DNA of 57,983 nucleotides from Clostridiales bacterium (GCA_031275485.1 JAISOS010000080.1:1-57983); one strand, 5' to 3'; shown: positions 7,884-17,102, counted from the stretch's first letter. Notes: generated by a model from the sequence alone, not told the origin. Program-made: numbers and translations.

Positions 7884-7911
7884 ATTATAGCACAAAATTT
7901 TTCTTTGTCAA
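7884..7911 (-). promoter_or_regulatory. Promoter of the ctsR-mcsA-mcsB-clpC operon
   Basis: TTGACA (complement of 7906-7911) and TATAAT (complement of 7884-7889) are separated by 16 bases. The CtsR box lies 12 bases further downstream. Confidence 0.85.
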
Positions 7912-7994
7912 TAGTTTTAGGATAAATTTTAAAAAAATTTTTTTAAATGGCAAGCCGTAAAATGGAGAGTAAGGCATAAATAAAGATATTCACG

Positions 7995-8156
7995 GTGAAA
8001 TTTCCGGCATAACAAGAAACCGCAAAAAAGACATAGAGCAAAAAATATCGGCGCTGTTTTTCCCCGCGCGGCGCCGCCCCGCATCGCTAAACGCCTTAGA
8101 CAGAGGCACGGAAACCGCCTACAATCCTCCCTTTTTCGTTTACGCGAACAAGCCCG
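7995..8156 (-). repeat. Rep-A MITE-like element, diverged copy
   Basis: Read on the minus strand it contains the Rep-A landmarks in order: GTTCGCGTAAACGAAAA, GGGAGGATT, TAGGCGGTTTCCGTGCC, and GGCGTTTAGCGATG. The far end (near 7995) is eroded and no clear target duplication is left. Confidence 0.6.
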
Positions 8157-8358
8157 ATAATTTTTTTAAGCGGTCTTTCAACTTATTAAAAAAACTCCGT
8201 TCCCGACTCGGGAACGGCTCGAATCTTATTTTCCACGCTTAGGCGATCGGCAAATAAACGCGAACTTTGGTAAGCGAAACGCTTCGATCCGCCGTATTTC
8301 ACGCAAGGAGAAATTTTTTCGTCCGGAAAGCGTATTTTTTTTCGATATAATATTATAC

Positions 8359-8473
8359 TATAGTCGTAATGATTTTGTAATTGCGCGAATAATACCGTTG
8401 ATTTTTTCGCCGTAAACGGCGAAAAAAAACGGCGTTAATCTTTTCGCAATTTCAATTCATAACGACTGCATTG
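8359..8473. repeat. Rep-B palindromic repeat, copy B3
   Basis: The ends AGTCGTAATGATTTTGTAATTGCG and CGCAATTTCAATTCATAACGACT (each split by mismatches) are inverted copies. The core TTTTTTCGCCGTAAACGGCGAAAAAA is a near-perfect hairpin. It lies right before the ribosome binding site of the 47-residue gene at 8491, with a TATAAT at 8344-8349 just outside its left end. Confidence 0.7.
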
Positions 8474-8490
8474 ATACGGAGGGAACCACA

Positions 8491-8634
8491 ATGGCAAGAA
8501 AGGGTATTTTTATAGGCGCGCTAATAGGCGCGACTGCGGCGACGCTCATCGTGAACTCGAAAAGAACCGCCGATTCGCTCATAAAAAAAGGAAAAAAGAA
8601 GCTGAAAGACAAGGTCGAAGAAATGCTCGATTAG
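8491..8634 (+). CDS. Small hydrophobic/basic protein (47 residues), YtxH-like
   Basis: ATG at 8491 follows ACGGAGGGAACCACA, a very good ribosome binding site, and the frame closes at TAG 8632-8634. The peptide has an Ala/Gly/Ile-rich stretch (GIFIGALIGATAATLIV, about residues 5-21) and a Lys/Glu-rich tail (KKGKKKLKDKVEEMLD). This is the shape of short YtxH-type proteins: one membrane-associated segment and an amphipathic charged helix. The function is unknown. Its leader carries Rep-B copy B3. Confidence 0.72.
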   Translation: MARKGIFIGALIGATAATLIVNSKRTADSLIKKGKKKLKDKVEEMLD

Positions 8635-8714
8635 AATCGGAACGCCGCGTCTTTTAGGTATTCGCGCCAGAAAACGTATCTGCGGAAAACGTTTTTAAAG
8701 CCTAATACCGTTAA

Positions 8715-8905
8715 AACATATTAGATCTTTTTCGAAGCCGCGCCGACGGCACTTTTTCCGCTTTCAATATACCTCCGCGTTGTTTTTTCGGCATACCGCG
8801 CGAGAATATATATACGTCGTCAAAAGCGACGCGGCGGCGCGCGAAACCGTCTGAAAGCTATTCGCCGTTGAGTTTTAGAAAGAGGTCCGTTTTTAAACGA
8901 AACGT
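8715..8905. repeat. Rep-E copy in the gap before metE
   Basis: It contains CGCGTTGTTTTTTCGGCATACC, GACGCGGCGGCG and GAAAGCTATTCGCCGT (blocks split by substitutions), shared in the same order with 18870-18985. Nothing protein-like is seen in 8635-9071. Confidence 0.55.
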
Positions 8906-8995
8906 TTTAAACAACATATCGCCCAATACATTTTTACCGTATTTTTAAAAATATTCGCCGCCCAAGTAAAATTCCGGGCGGCAATATTTTTTTAA

Positions 8996-9058
8996 GAGTT
9001 ACGAATTTTCGCGATAAAAACGATACCAGACGGTTTATTCGTCATGAAAATTCGGAAC
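8996..9058. repeat. Rep-C palindrome, copy at metE 3' end
   Basis: GTTACGAATTTTCGCGATAAAAA at the left pairs with ATTCGTCATGAAAATTCGGAAC at the right (interrupted). It lies 14 bases after the metE stop codon and could act as a transcript-end hairpin. Confidence 0.6.
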
Positions 9059-9071
9059 CTCCGCTTTTTCA

Positions 9072-11645
9072 CTATCTTCCGTCCGGAGCCGTATCGCCCG
9101 CAAGCGTTTCTCTCGTTTTTCGCGCCGCCGTCGTCAAATTTTTTAAGCTCGCTTCGGTTTCGAGTTCGCCTCGCGTTTTCAATCCGCAATCCGGATTCAC
9201 CCACAGCTTATCCGCTCCGATTTTCCTTATCATTCCGCTCAAAGCGTTTTTTATTTCCGATACGGATGGCACGCGCGGCGAATGGATGTCGTACACGCCG
9301 GGTCCGACCTCGGCGGCGAATCCGTTCCATTCAGGCGCGTCCAATATATCCAAGCCCGAACGCGACGCCTCGAACGAAATCACGTCCGCATCCATAGCCT
9401 CGATATCCTTTATTATGCCGCCGAACTCACTATAACACATATGCGTGTGCACCTGCGTCTCAGGCTTCAGCCCCGAATGAGTAAGTCTGAACGCGGGTAT
9501 CGCCCAATCGAGATATTTTGTCCGTCTGTCCGCCTTTCTGAGAGGCAATTTTTCGCGCAACGCCGCCTCGTCTATTTGAATAATTTTAATACCGTTTCTT
9601 TCGAGGTCGAGCGCCTCCTCTCTGATTGCCAGCGCGATCTGAAACGCCGACTCTTCAAGCGGCGCGTCCGGGCGCGGGAACGACCAATTGAGAATAGTTA
9701 TAGGACCCGTCAGCATACCCTTGACGGGCTTTTCGGTCAAGGATTGCGCGTAAACGACGTATTCGACCGTAATTGGCTTAACGCGTCTTATATCTCCGAA
9801 AATTATCGGCGGTTTGACCGTCCGCGTGCCGTAGGATTGCACCCACGCGTTCTCGGTAAAAACGAACCCCTCTAATCTCTCGCCGAAATATTCGACCATA
9901 TCGTTCCGCTCGTATTCGCCGTGAACGAGCACGTCCAACCCGATTTTTTCTTGCAGCGCGATACATTCGGCGATTTTTTTTCTGTTGAACGCCGCGTATT
10001 CCTCTTCCGTCAACTCGCCTCTCTTAAACGCCGCGCGCGCGTTTTTCACGTCGGCGGTCTGCGGAAATGAGCCTATCGTCGTAGTCGGTAGCGGCGGCAA
10101 ATTGAGCGCCCGCTTTTGTATCGCGCGGCGGACGGCAAGCGCGGGGCGTCTCTCGAAATCCGCGGTATTTAATCCGGCATTTTTTCTTAATATCCCGTTA
10201 TCCGAACCCGCCCCAAGCGCCGGTTGCGCTCCGAAATTTTCTTCGTTCAATTTGAAGGCGTTCTTCGCGCTGCGGTCGTCCGCGCAGAAGAGGAATTTAT
10301 TGCGGAAACTGCGGAAATTATCGAACAGCGCGACATTTTTCGCATATCCCGCGCCGCCGCCGCGCGCCAGGTCTCTAATCTCCGTAAGTTTTTCCGCCGC
10401 GAACGCGAAATACCCCGCGCATTCCGCGCTTAATTTGCTCTCGTTTTTCACCGAGTACGGCACATGCAACAGCGAGCAGGACGTACTTATAACCGTATCG
10501 TCCGCGCACTTTTTTATATCTGAGATTAACGCGAGCGTTTTTTTATAGTCGGTTTTCCATATATTTTTACCGTCGACAACCCCGGCGAACAGCGTTTTGT
10601 CCTTAGGAAAGCCGTATTTTTCAAGCAAGCCAAGATTTTCGCCCTCCGTGAAATCTAGCCCGATTCCGTCGAAATCCAACGCGGCGGTTTCGCGGTAGCA
10701 ATCCCTTATATCCCCGAAATAGGTCTGAATATAGACCTTAAAGTCTTTAAACTTCCTTCTCGCGGCAAGCGGTTTCGCATAAAAACGCGTAAAAAGCTCT
10801 ACATCGAGGGGTTCCAAATCCGTCGCCAAAAACGGTTCGTCAAAACGAACGCAATCCGCACCCGCAGCGGCGAGCTTTTCAATCAGCGCGGAGTATGCGT
10901 CCGCGAGCCGTGAGAGCGCGGCGGCGGCGGTTACGCCTTTCAATCTCGCCAATTTGACGAACGTAAAGCCGCCTATAACCGCGGGAACAATCCTTATTCC
11001 GTCGATTCTCTTCTCGCCGCGTTCGCCCGGAAGCTCCGTCCATTTAGGCTTTATTCCATTACCGCCGCCCGTATCCGCTCCCACAGCCCCGCCGTCTGCG
11101 GAGTAAAAGCCGGGGGCAAATAACAAAGCCCTTGCCTCCGCGTATTCGTCCGAAAGCTTCGAACCTATGAGCTTTATTTCCGTATCGCCGTCTATTTCGG
11201 GCGCGATATAATGATAGTTGGTATTGAACCATTTTTTCATAGCAAGCGCCTTGACATCGCCTTTATAGCCCTGATAACCGCGCGCCATCGCGAAATATTC
11301 CCCGAGCGGGGTCAGTCCGTCCAATTTATACCGCTTGGGTACGCAATTAAAAAGCGCGGCGGCGTCCAAAAGATTGTCGTAAAACGAAAAATCTCCTACG
11401 GTTATGTAGTCTATGCCGCTTTGCGCCTGCAAAAGCCAATGTTTTTTTCTGATCGTTTTCGCGGTCTCCATCAATTCGTCCTCGCCTATTTCGCCGCGAA
11501 AATATTTTTCCGCCGCGAATTTCAGCTCGCGCATCTCGCCTATGCGCGGAAAGCCTATGACCGCCGTCTTAAATTCGGTTTTTTTCAATTCTTTTTCCGT
11601 TCTAAATTCGTGGATGTAATCCGCCGTATTCCTACCGCCCCTCAT
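9072..11645 (-). CDS. metE: Cobalamin-independent methionine synthase MetE
   Basis: I start at the ATG followed by RGGRNTADYI because GGAGAGGGG precedes it, giving 857 residues. The N-terminal barrel begins with 'TAVIGFPRIGEMRELK'. The C-terminal catalytic barrel begins at 'LPTTTIGSFPQT' (about residue 510) and carries the zinc and substrate motifs 'HTHMCYSEF', 'DVISFEASRS', 'GPGVYDIHSPRVPS' and 'WVNPDCGLKTRG'. The enzyme transfers a methyl group from 5-methyltetrahydrofolate polyglutamate to homocysteine. It is about 90-100 residues longer than usual because of inserts around residues 185-215 (Gly-rich) and 470-500. It lies alone, with its own promoter region and a possible operator upstream. 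The call is firm. Confidence 0.96.
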   Translation of the reverse strand: MRGGRNTADYIHEFRTEKELKKTEFKTAVIGFPRIGEMRELKFAAEKYFRGEIGEDELMETAKTIRKKHWLLQAQSGIDYITVGDFSFYDNLLDAAALFNCVPKRYKLDGLTPLGEYFAMARGYQGYKGDVKALAMKKWFNTNYHYIAPEIDGDTEIKLIGSKLSDEYAEARALLFAPGFYSADGGAVGADTGGGNGIKPKWTELPGERGEKRIDGIRIVPAVIGGFTFVKLARLKGVTAAAALSRLADAYSALIEKLAAAGADCVRFDEPFLATDLEPLDVELFTRFYAKPLAARRKFKDFKVYIQTYFGDIRDCYRETAALDFDGIGLDFTEGENLGLLEKYGFPKDKTLFAGVVDGKNIWKTDYKKTLALISDIKKCADDTVISTSCSLLHVPYSVKNESKLSAECAGYFAFAAEKLTEIRDLARGGGAGYAKNVALFDNFRSFRNKFLFCADDRSAKNAFKLNEENFGAQPALGAGSDNGILRKNAGLNTADFERRPALAVRRAIQKRALNLPPLPTTTIGSFPQTADVKNARAAFKRGELTEEEYAAFNRKKIAECIALQEKIGLDVLVHGEYERNDMVEYFGERLEGFVFTENAWVQSYGTRTVKPPIIFGDIRRVKPITVEYVVYAQSLTEKPVKGMLTGPITILNWSFPRPDAPLEESAFQIALAIREEALDLERNGIKIIQIDEAALREKLPLRKADRRTKYLDWAIPAFRLTHSGLKPETQVHTHMCYSEFGGIIKDIEAMDADVISFEASRSGLDILDAPEWNGFAAEVGPGVYDIHSPRVPSVSEIKNALSGMIRKIGADKLWVNPDCGLKTRGELETEASLKNLTTAARKTRETLAGDTAPDGR

Positions 11646-11724
11646 GATATATACCCCTCTCCGTAAATTTTTCACCGCGTTTTTTACCGCGTACGGTTCC
11701 TGTCGTTAAACGCGGCGTATTATG

Positions 11725-11779
11725 ATTATATCACTTTCGGGCATATATAGCTAATACTTAAAAATATATATTAGATATA
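11725..11779 (-). promoter_or_regulatory. metE promoter region with an inverted-repeat operator candidate
   Basis: On the minus strand there is a TATAAT at about 11725-11731 with no good -35. Upstream of it, TATAGCTAATA (11746-11756) and TATTAGATATA (11769-11779) form an 11-base inverted repeat with one mismatch and a 12-base spacer. A weak -35 plus an upstream palindrome suggests an activator site, for example a LysR-type regulator such as MetR. No regulator gene is nearby, so this is inference. Confidence 0.45.
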
Positions 11780-11803
11780 GGAAAAAACTATACCGAAAAA
11801 ATG

Positions 11804-11837
11804 AAAGACGAAACCGAAGAAGCGGTTTCGTCTTTTT
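11804..11837. terminator. Strong hairpin terminator between yajC and metE
   Basis: AAAGACGAAACC (11804-11815) pairs perfectly with GGTTTCGTCTTT (11824-11835) around an 8-base loop. T runs follow on the plus strand, and a TTTCATTTTTTC tail follows on the minus strand. It most likely ends the yajC transcript on the minus strand and insulates metE. Confidence 0.8.
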
Positions 11838-11864
11838 AGTTACGCAAACATATTACTTACAATA

Positions 11865-11965
11865 AGTCTTAGTACGGCGATTATGCGGACGGTTTTACCG
11901 CCCGCGCCGCTCCTTTCTAAGAACGGCGTTTTCAAGCGCGGCAATATCGCATTTGAAAGCGTAAC
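11865..11965. repeat. Rep-F repeat copy
   Basis: The block GGACGGTTTTACCGCCCGCGCCGC ... AAGAACGGCGTTTTCAAGCG (split) recurs at 26050-26200 and, in altered form, at 27515-27700. Confidence 0.5.
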
Positions 11966-11971
11966 GAGATG

Positions 11972-12316
11972 CTATTTATCATCTTTTCCGTCCTCTTTTT
12001 TAGGTTCGGCGGCGGGAGCGACAGACGGAGTCCCAACGGCGTTGGCGGCGTAATTGCTCTCGATATTCCTTATTCCCTGCCGACTCAAAACGACGAGCGT
12101 CTCGCTCTCGGGCGTACCCAAGTCGACTATGACCTTATTTTCGGTCGTCACGCCCCTAACGGTGCCGTAAAACCCGCCGACCGTCAAAATCTTCGTCCCC
12201 GGTCCGATACTGTTCAAAAGCGCCTCGCGCTGTTTGTTCTTTTTTCTGCCCGAAATGAACTGAAAACCGAACATAAGAACGATAACTCCTATCATCACAT
12301 ACATTATTATATCCAT
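11972..12316 (-). CDS. yajC: Preprotein translocase subunit YajC
   Basis: 114 residues with a single N-terminal membrane segment (about residues 3-20) followed by 'GRKKNKQREALLNSIGPGTKILTVGGFYGTV' (the conserved YajC core, here split) and a Pro/Ala/Lys-rich tail. YajC associates with SecDF and the SecYEG translocon. It is usually next to tgt or secDF, but here it is isolated. A promoter with TTGCGT-17-TATAAT lies upstream at 12393-12421. Confidence 0.93.
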   Translation of the reverse strand: MDIIMYVMIGVIVLMFGFQFISGRKKNKQREALLNSIGPGTKILTVGGFYGTVRGVTTENKVIVDLGTPESETLVVLSRQGIRNIESNYAANAVGTPSVAPAAEPKKEDGKDDK

Positions 12317-12392
12317 TTACTCACTCTCAATCTAATGCCCCTAAGATTTAACGGAGCTAACCCGTCAAGAACATTATAAATTATTTGCTATT

Positions 12393-12421
12393 ATTATACA
12401 GCAATTTTTTTTTTAACGCAA
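12393..12421 (-). promoter_or_regulatory. yajC promoter
   Basis: TTGCGT (complement of 12416-12421) and TATAAT (complement of 12393-12398) are 17 bases apart, about 75 bases before the yajC start. The rest of 12422-12733 shows no gene or clear repeat. Confidence 0.65.
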
Positions 12422-12733
12422 GCGTTTTTCCGTGTTAGTTTCTAAATTCTTTAAATAATTAACGGCGTTTTTTTAATAATTCGGTTGACTGTCGTGTCGG
12501 ATACTTTGACGCAAGCGCGCTTTATTATGCGCTCCGCGCCTATTCCGCCGCCGTTTACGGCAAACCCGAGGATTTTATCCGGTCTCTTTGTCCTTACGGC
12601 AAACGGCGGCGGTAGCGTCTGCCGCAAATAAAAACGCGTTCTCGCCGCCGCGCCCGATAAATCCGCGAAAGTTTCCCCGAACGGTTAAAAAATTGAAAAA
12701 ACAAACGATTTCTTGCTCCGCGCCGTTTTCGGC

Positions 12734-13105
12734 TCACATAGAGGCGGCGCAATTCGCGCCGTTTGAAATTTTTTTCTTTATACTGATATATATCTCGGAC
12801 AGTCTGAAAACATACTGTTGCTTTTCCTCCGCGCTTAGCTCCGCATAATATTTTTTATCTATCAGCCGCCCGATAGGGTTGATAACGACGGCATCCGCCT
12901 CCGCGCTTTCCGCGAGTATTTTTTTGACTCTGACGTAATACGCTTCCTCCTCCTTTGTCAGCAAAGCGGCGGCGCGTTTTTTATTACGGTCGGACGGCTC
13001 GGTTTGCTTACGTTTTTCTTTGATTTCGTTCCAATAGCCGTGTTTCAACCTATTTTTCGCTTCCAACGCAAGCGCTTGAAAGGTATTTTTCCTAATTTTT
13101 TCCAT
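12734..13105 (-). CDS. Conserved-type hypothetical protein (123 residues)
   Basis: I start at the ATG of MEKIRKNTFQALALEAK. GCGGAGGA lies upstream, and the promoter at 13139-13167 would put the transcript start at about 13132, inside the longer frame that begins at 13150. The protein is soluble and highly charged: an N-terminal Lys/Arg-rich helix, a central 'LTKEEEAYYVRVKKILAES', then 'VINPIGRLIDKKYYAELS' and 'KQQYVFRLSEIYISIKKKI'. I do not recognise a catalytic motif. Similar proteins of this length seem to occur in clostridia, but I cannot name the family. It stands alone. Confidence 0.7.
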   Translation of the reverse strand: MEKIRKNTFQALALEAKNRLKHGYWNEIKEKRKQTEPSDRNKKRAAALLTKEEEAYYVRVKKILAESAEADAVVINPIGRLIDKKYYAELSAEEKQQYVFRLSEIYISIKKKISNGANCAASM

Positions 13106-13138
13106 AACTACAGAAGTCCTCCGCATTTTGATACCATT

Positions 13139-13167
13139 ATTATAAAACAAAAAAACACAAAAAACAA
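13139..13167 (-). promoter_or_regulatory. Promoter of the 12734-13105 gene
   Basis: TTGTTT (complement of 13162-13167) and TATAAT (complement of 13139-13144) are spaced by 17 bases. It supports the shorter start for the gene. Confidence 0.6.
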
Positions 13168-13495
13168 TATAAAATATCCAAAAATATTTGCGGTTATACG
13201 GCTTTATATTATTTTACGGCTTATTATAATGAGGTTTTATTATTTTTGTACAAAAATCGAAAAAATTTTTACAAAATGTCTTATAATAATATTTCTTTCG
13301 CAAACTTATCCTAAAAAACGCCTTTCCGCGCCGTGCCGCCCCTCTTGTCCGCTTTCCTTTTCCCCCGCCTTCGTCCGTTCGTTTGACACGTCGTATATCT
13401 CGCGCGCGCCGATTCGCCTGAAAAGCGGAATTTGTGAAACGCGGCGTATACGCATAGCTTTTTTATTTTTAACCGAACGATTAAAAAATAAGGCG

Positions 13496-13558
13496 GTTCT
13501 AAATTTTTGCGATAAAAAACGGATGCCGGTAGGGCGAATCATAACGAATTTTTAAAAC
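13496..13558 (+). repeat. Rep-C palindrome, left flank of the restriction-modification pseudogene
   Basis: It begins GTTCTAAATTTTTGCGATAA and ends AACGAATTTTTAAAAC. It is an inverted counterpart of the copy at 16890-16953, with about 9 differences over 64 positions by eye. Both copies are also preceded or followed by GGCG on the same side. Apart from this, 13168-13620 holds no gene that I can support. Confidence 0.75.
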
Positions 13559-13626
13559 TTCCCCAAATAAATAACCGTTATCCTAAGCCGTCGGACGATA
13601 GAAACGAAATTTACGCTTAACATAGC

Positions 13627-13655
13627 TTGCCATTTAGCGCCGTATTCGATATAAT
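13627..13655 (+). promoter_or_regulatory. Promoter of the restriction-modification pseudogene
   Basis: TTGCCA (13627-13632) and TATAAT (13650-13655) are 17 bases apart. AAAAGGAG follows at 13667, before the ATG at 13685. The promoter is intact although the gene is broken. Confidence 0.75.
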
Positions 13656-13684
13656 ATTAAAGATTTAAAAGGAGTTTTACGGAA

Positions 13685-16600
13685 ATGGCGGCAAACAATA
13701 ATAACCCGCGGCTTGCGGTTGAAAAATATTTTCAGGCGGCAAACACCGAATACAGACGCTGAAATACGGAGTCCGCTTACAATAAACATATTATTGAATT
13801 ATTTGAAACTTTGGGCTGTAAGTGCGCGGACGTATCCGGTGAGCGCGGCGGCGAAACGGGTGAAAATATAGACATCAAGCTTTGGCATATCGACGAAGAA
13901 ATAAACGATATCGAACCTTTCGGAGCTATCGAAGTAAAAAAAATCGGCGGCATTGACGAAAGAGCGAAAAAGAATTTACCCATAGAGATAAAGCGTTACG
14001 GCAACGTGATTTTAACCGATAACAAGATTTTGCAGTTTTACCAAAACGGCGACGCAAAAATGTACAACGGCTTTCAGCTCATTATTCAAAACAAATAGGA
14101 ATTAAGCGTTGACAAAACTAAAATTGATTTGTTCGTTCAAGCCGTAAAAGATTTTTTATTATCGACTCCGGCAAGCATAAAAAGCTCGAATAAACTTGCC
14201 GAATATATGGCGCATCACGCTCAAACGATAAGAGAAATTGTACGCGGGATTTTGAACGGCGCGAATACGAAACCGATGTATAACGAATTGTTCGCTTTAC
14301 ATTCGAAGCTGAAAAGCGATTTGCTGCAAGACTTAACGTAAACGATTTCTCAAATATGTATGCTCAAACGGTAGTTTACGGCTTATTTATCGCAAGGTAT
14401 AACGATAAAACGTTAAACGGTTTCGACTGCGGCGAAGCGATTATCAATCTTTCAAAGGAATCGCAATTGCTGAAACAGTTTTTTCAGCACATCGCGACTC
14501 CGGCTCACACGACGCTTAACGACGCGATAGAAAAATTATGTAAATTATTTTCGATTGCCGACGTCGCGGCGCTACTCGATAAACGCGAGCCAAAAGACAC
14601 GGTCGTTCATTTCTACGAGGAATTTTTGAGTTATTACGACCCCGCCGAACGAAAAGCCTTCGGCGCGTTCTATACTCCCGTCGAGGTCGTCAGATATATG
14701 GTTAAAAGCGTCGATAAATTTCTTGCCGAAGAGCTGAACATAAAAGGCGGGCTTTCAAATAACGAAACAGCCGATATTGAGGTTGATTGCACGCCGTACC
14801 ATATCGGCAGGAAAGAATTAACGAAGAAATCGATAACCGTTCCGCGAGTCGCAATTCTCGATCCCGCCTGCGGGACCGGCACGTTTCACGCGGAGATTAT
14901 AAAGTTCGTTAAAGAAAAATATTTCAGCGGCGCAAACGCGGTCTTTTACAAAGAATGGATAAGGAGAAAAGACGGATTGCTTTCCCGTTTAATCGCCTTT
15001 GAAATTATGATGACAGGCTATATCGTCGCGCGGTTAAAAATTTGCAGAACGGTTGTGGAAACGGCGGGCGAAGCGCCCGAAGAGAATCTGCCCGTCAATA
15101 TATTTTTAACGAATGCCTTGTCCGAGCCTAAATCGTCGCTCAAAGACGGCGGCGAATTGAATATCTGGCGGCTTATCGACTTCTCCTGCGCGATAACCGA
15201 GGAAGCGAAAAATGCCGATAATTGGAAAGCGCGGAGACCGATTAAAGTAATTATAGGCAATCCGCCGTATTTGGCAAGCTCCGTTCAGCCTTTCGATATT
15301 TCCGCATATAAGTTCGAACCCGACGGCGGAACGAAATTAAACGAGGCAACCCAAAATGGCTTAACGACGATTACGTAAAATTTATTCGCTTTGCCGAACG
15401 GCGCATTGAAAAAGACGGAAAAGGTATTTTAGCTTTCATTTCCAACAACGGCTATTTGGATAATCCTACGTTCCGCGGAATGCGCGGAAGCCTGCTCCGC
15501 TCTTTTGACGAAATACATATATTAAATTTACACGGCAACTCGAACAAAAAAGAAACTTGTCCGGACGGCGGCGGCGACGAGAATGCGTTCGACATAAAAG
15601 TCGGCGTCGCGGCTATTATGGCGATTAAAAAAACGCGAAACGAACAATGGGCAAACGTTCGCTATGCCGAATTATACGGCAAACGCGAAAGGAAGTTTTT
15701 ATGCTTAGAAAGCGAGGACGTCCGATTTGAAAAAATTGAGATTGAAAATAAAACCGCGGCGTTTATACCGACAAAAACAAGCGGTAAAAACGAGTATGAC
15801 GGCGGGATATCGATCGTTGAATTGTTTAAGCGATACTCCGCCGGTATTGTCTGCGGAAAAGACGAATTTTGCGTCCGCAACGCGCGGAACGAAATTGAAA
15901 AGGTTATATTGGACATTAAAACGTTAACGGCGGAGCAAGTAAGAAAAAATTATAAATTAGGAGCCAATTCGGCGGATTGGGCAATCGAAAGAGCCCAAAA
16001 AGATATTGAAACGAACGACGGTAATTACATAAAAATTGCCTATCGTCCGTTTGACGACCGTTGGTCGTATTACACCGGAACGCCAAACGGATTTCATAGC
16101 CGTCCGCAAAGCGAGGTTATGAAAAATTTTGTGAATAAAGAAAATATAGGACTAATATTTGCGCGCGGCGATACGGCGCGGTAGTCGTTTTCAATGATTA
16201 GTATAGCGGATAAAATAACCGAAGCCCATATTACCGCCTCTCCGAGCATCGGGTCGATTGCGCCTCTCTATCTCTATCAAAACGCTTTCGGCAAAGAAGA
16301 AGCGTCGCCGAATTTTGATAAAGCGAATTTGAATAAATTGACGCGAAATCTAACGGTAAAACCAACCCCGTTACAAGTTTTCGACTATTGTTACGGCGCG
16401 CTGTACGACCCGGGCTATCGTGAAAAATACGACAAATTTTTAAAGCGGGATTATCCCAGAGTTCCGGTTATCGAAAACGAGACCGCGTTCGGAAAATGCA
16501 TTTCCGTAGGCGGACAATTAAGACGGCTTCATTTAATGCAAACCAACGCCGACGTTGCCGCCGCCGAGCCGGAATTTGTCGGTGGGGATTCGGTAATCGG

Positions 16601-16826
16601 CACGGTTAAATACATAAACGGCGAATTGTTTATAAACAAAACGGCAAAAATAACCGGCGTCGCCGAAAATGTTTGGAATTATTACGTCTGCGGTTATCAG
16701 GTTCTTGCAAAATGGTTCAAAAGCCGTAAAGGCGAAGCGTTTGACTTCGAGAAATTTCAACATATTCGGAAAGTCGTCCGTATTTTAAATAAAACGATAG
16801 AACTGCAAAAAGAGCTGACGGTATAA
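13685..16826 (+). pseudogene. Decayed single-polypeptide restriction-modification enzyme (nuclease + adenine methylase + target recognition)
   Basis: The pieces together would make about 1047 codons. An N-terminal PD-(D/E)XK-type domain has 'ENIDIKLW' and 'GAIEVKK' (to about 14095). A helical linker follows. An N6-adenine methylase region has 'YAQTVVYGLF', 'ERKAFGAFYTPVEVV', 'ILDPACGTGTF' (motif I) and 'VIIGNPPYL' (NPPY, motif IV). After it come 'NPKWLNDDYVKFI' and a C-terminal recognition domain ('VFDYCYGALYDPGYREKY', 'YPRVPVI', 'LRRLHLMQ') of the type ISP/IIG class. Lesions: TGA at 13760, TAG at 14096, a one-base loss at about 14338, a one-base loss at about 15346, TAG at 16182. With five independent lesions this is a pseudogene and not a sequencing slip. 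No helicase domain is visible. It has its own promoter and ribosome site and lies between inverted Rep-C copies. Confidence 0.9.
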
Positions 16827-16889
16827 AAGCGGAATAAAAACGGACGATAAAACAAAGGCTGGTTAAATGCAGAACTAAAATTGGTGATA

Positions 16890-16957
16890 GTTCTAAAAAC
16901 TCGTGATGATTTCGCCATACGGGTATCCGCTTTTTATCGCGAAAATTTAGAACCGCC
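16890..16957 (-). repeat. Rep-C palindrome, right flank of the restriction-modification pseudogene
   Basis: Read on the minus strand it starts GGCGGTTCTAAATTTTCGCG and ends GAGTTTTTAGAAC, matching the copy at 13492-13558 in inverted orientation. The remaining gap to 17236 holds only AT-rich sequence and the esterase promoter. Confidence 0.75.
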
Positions 16958-17073
16958 AAATTTTTTCAAAAAGTTTTCGGGAAGTGGTAAATGGTAAAAA
17001 GGAAGAACCTTTCGCCAATAAAAGATCCTCTCCGCAAAATTATAAAGTTTTTCATAAAATTCGCTAAAAAAGA

Positions 17074-17102
17074 TTTACTTTTCAGCGCATATGAGTTATA
17101 AT
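17074..17102 (+). promoter_or_regulatory. Promoter candidate for the esterase gene
   Basis: TTTACT (17074-17079) and TATAAT (17097-17102) are separated by 17 bases, about 130 bases before the start codon. Confidence 0.5.

Noticed and set aside
13685-16826. Alternative genetic code (TGA or TAG read as an amino acid) to explain in-frame stops in the methylase gene
   Set aside because: Two lesions are frameshifts, and all intact neighbours encode Trp with TGG and end at ordinary stops, including TGA at the sbcD end.
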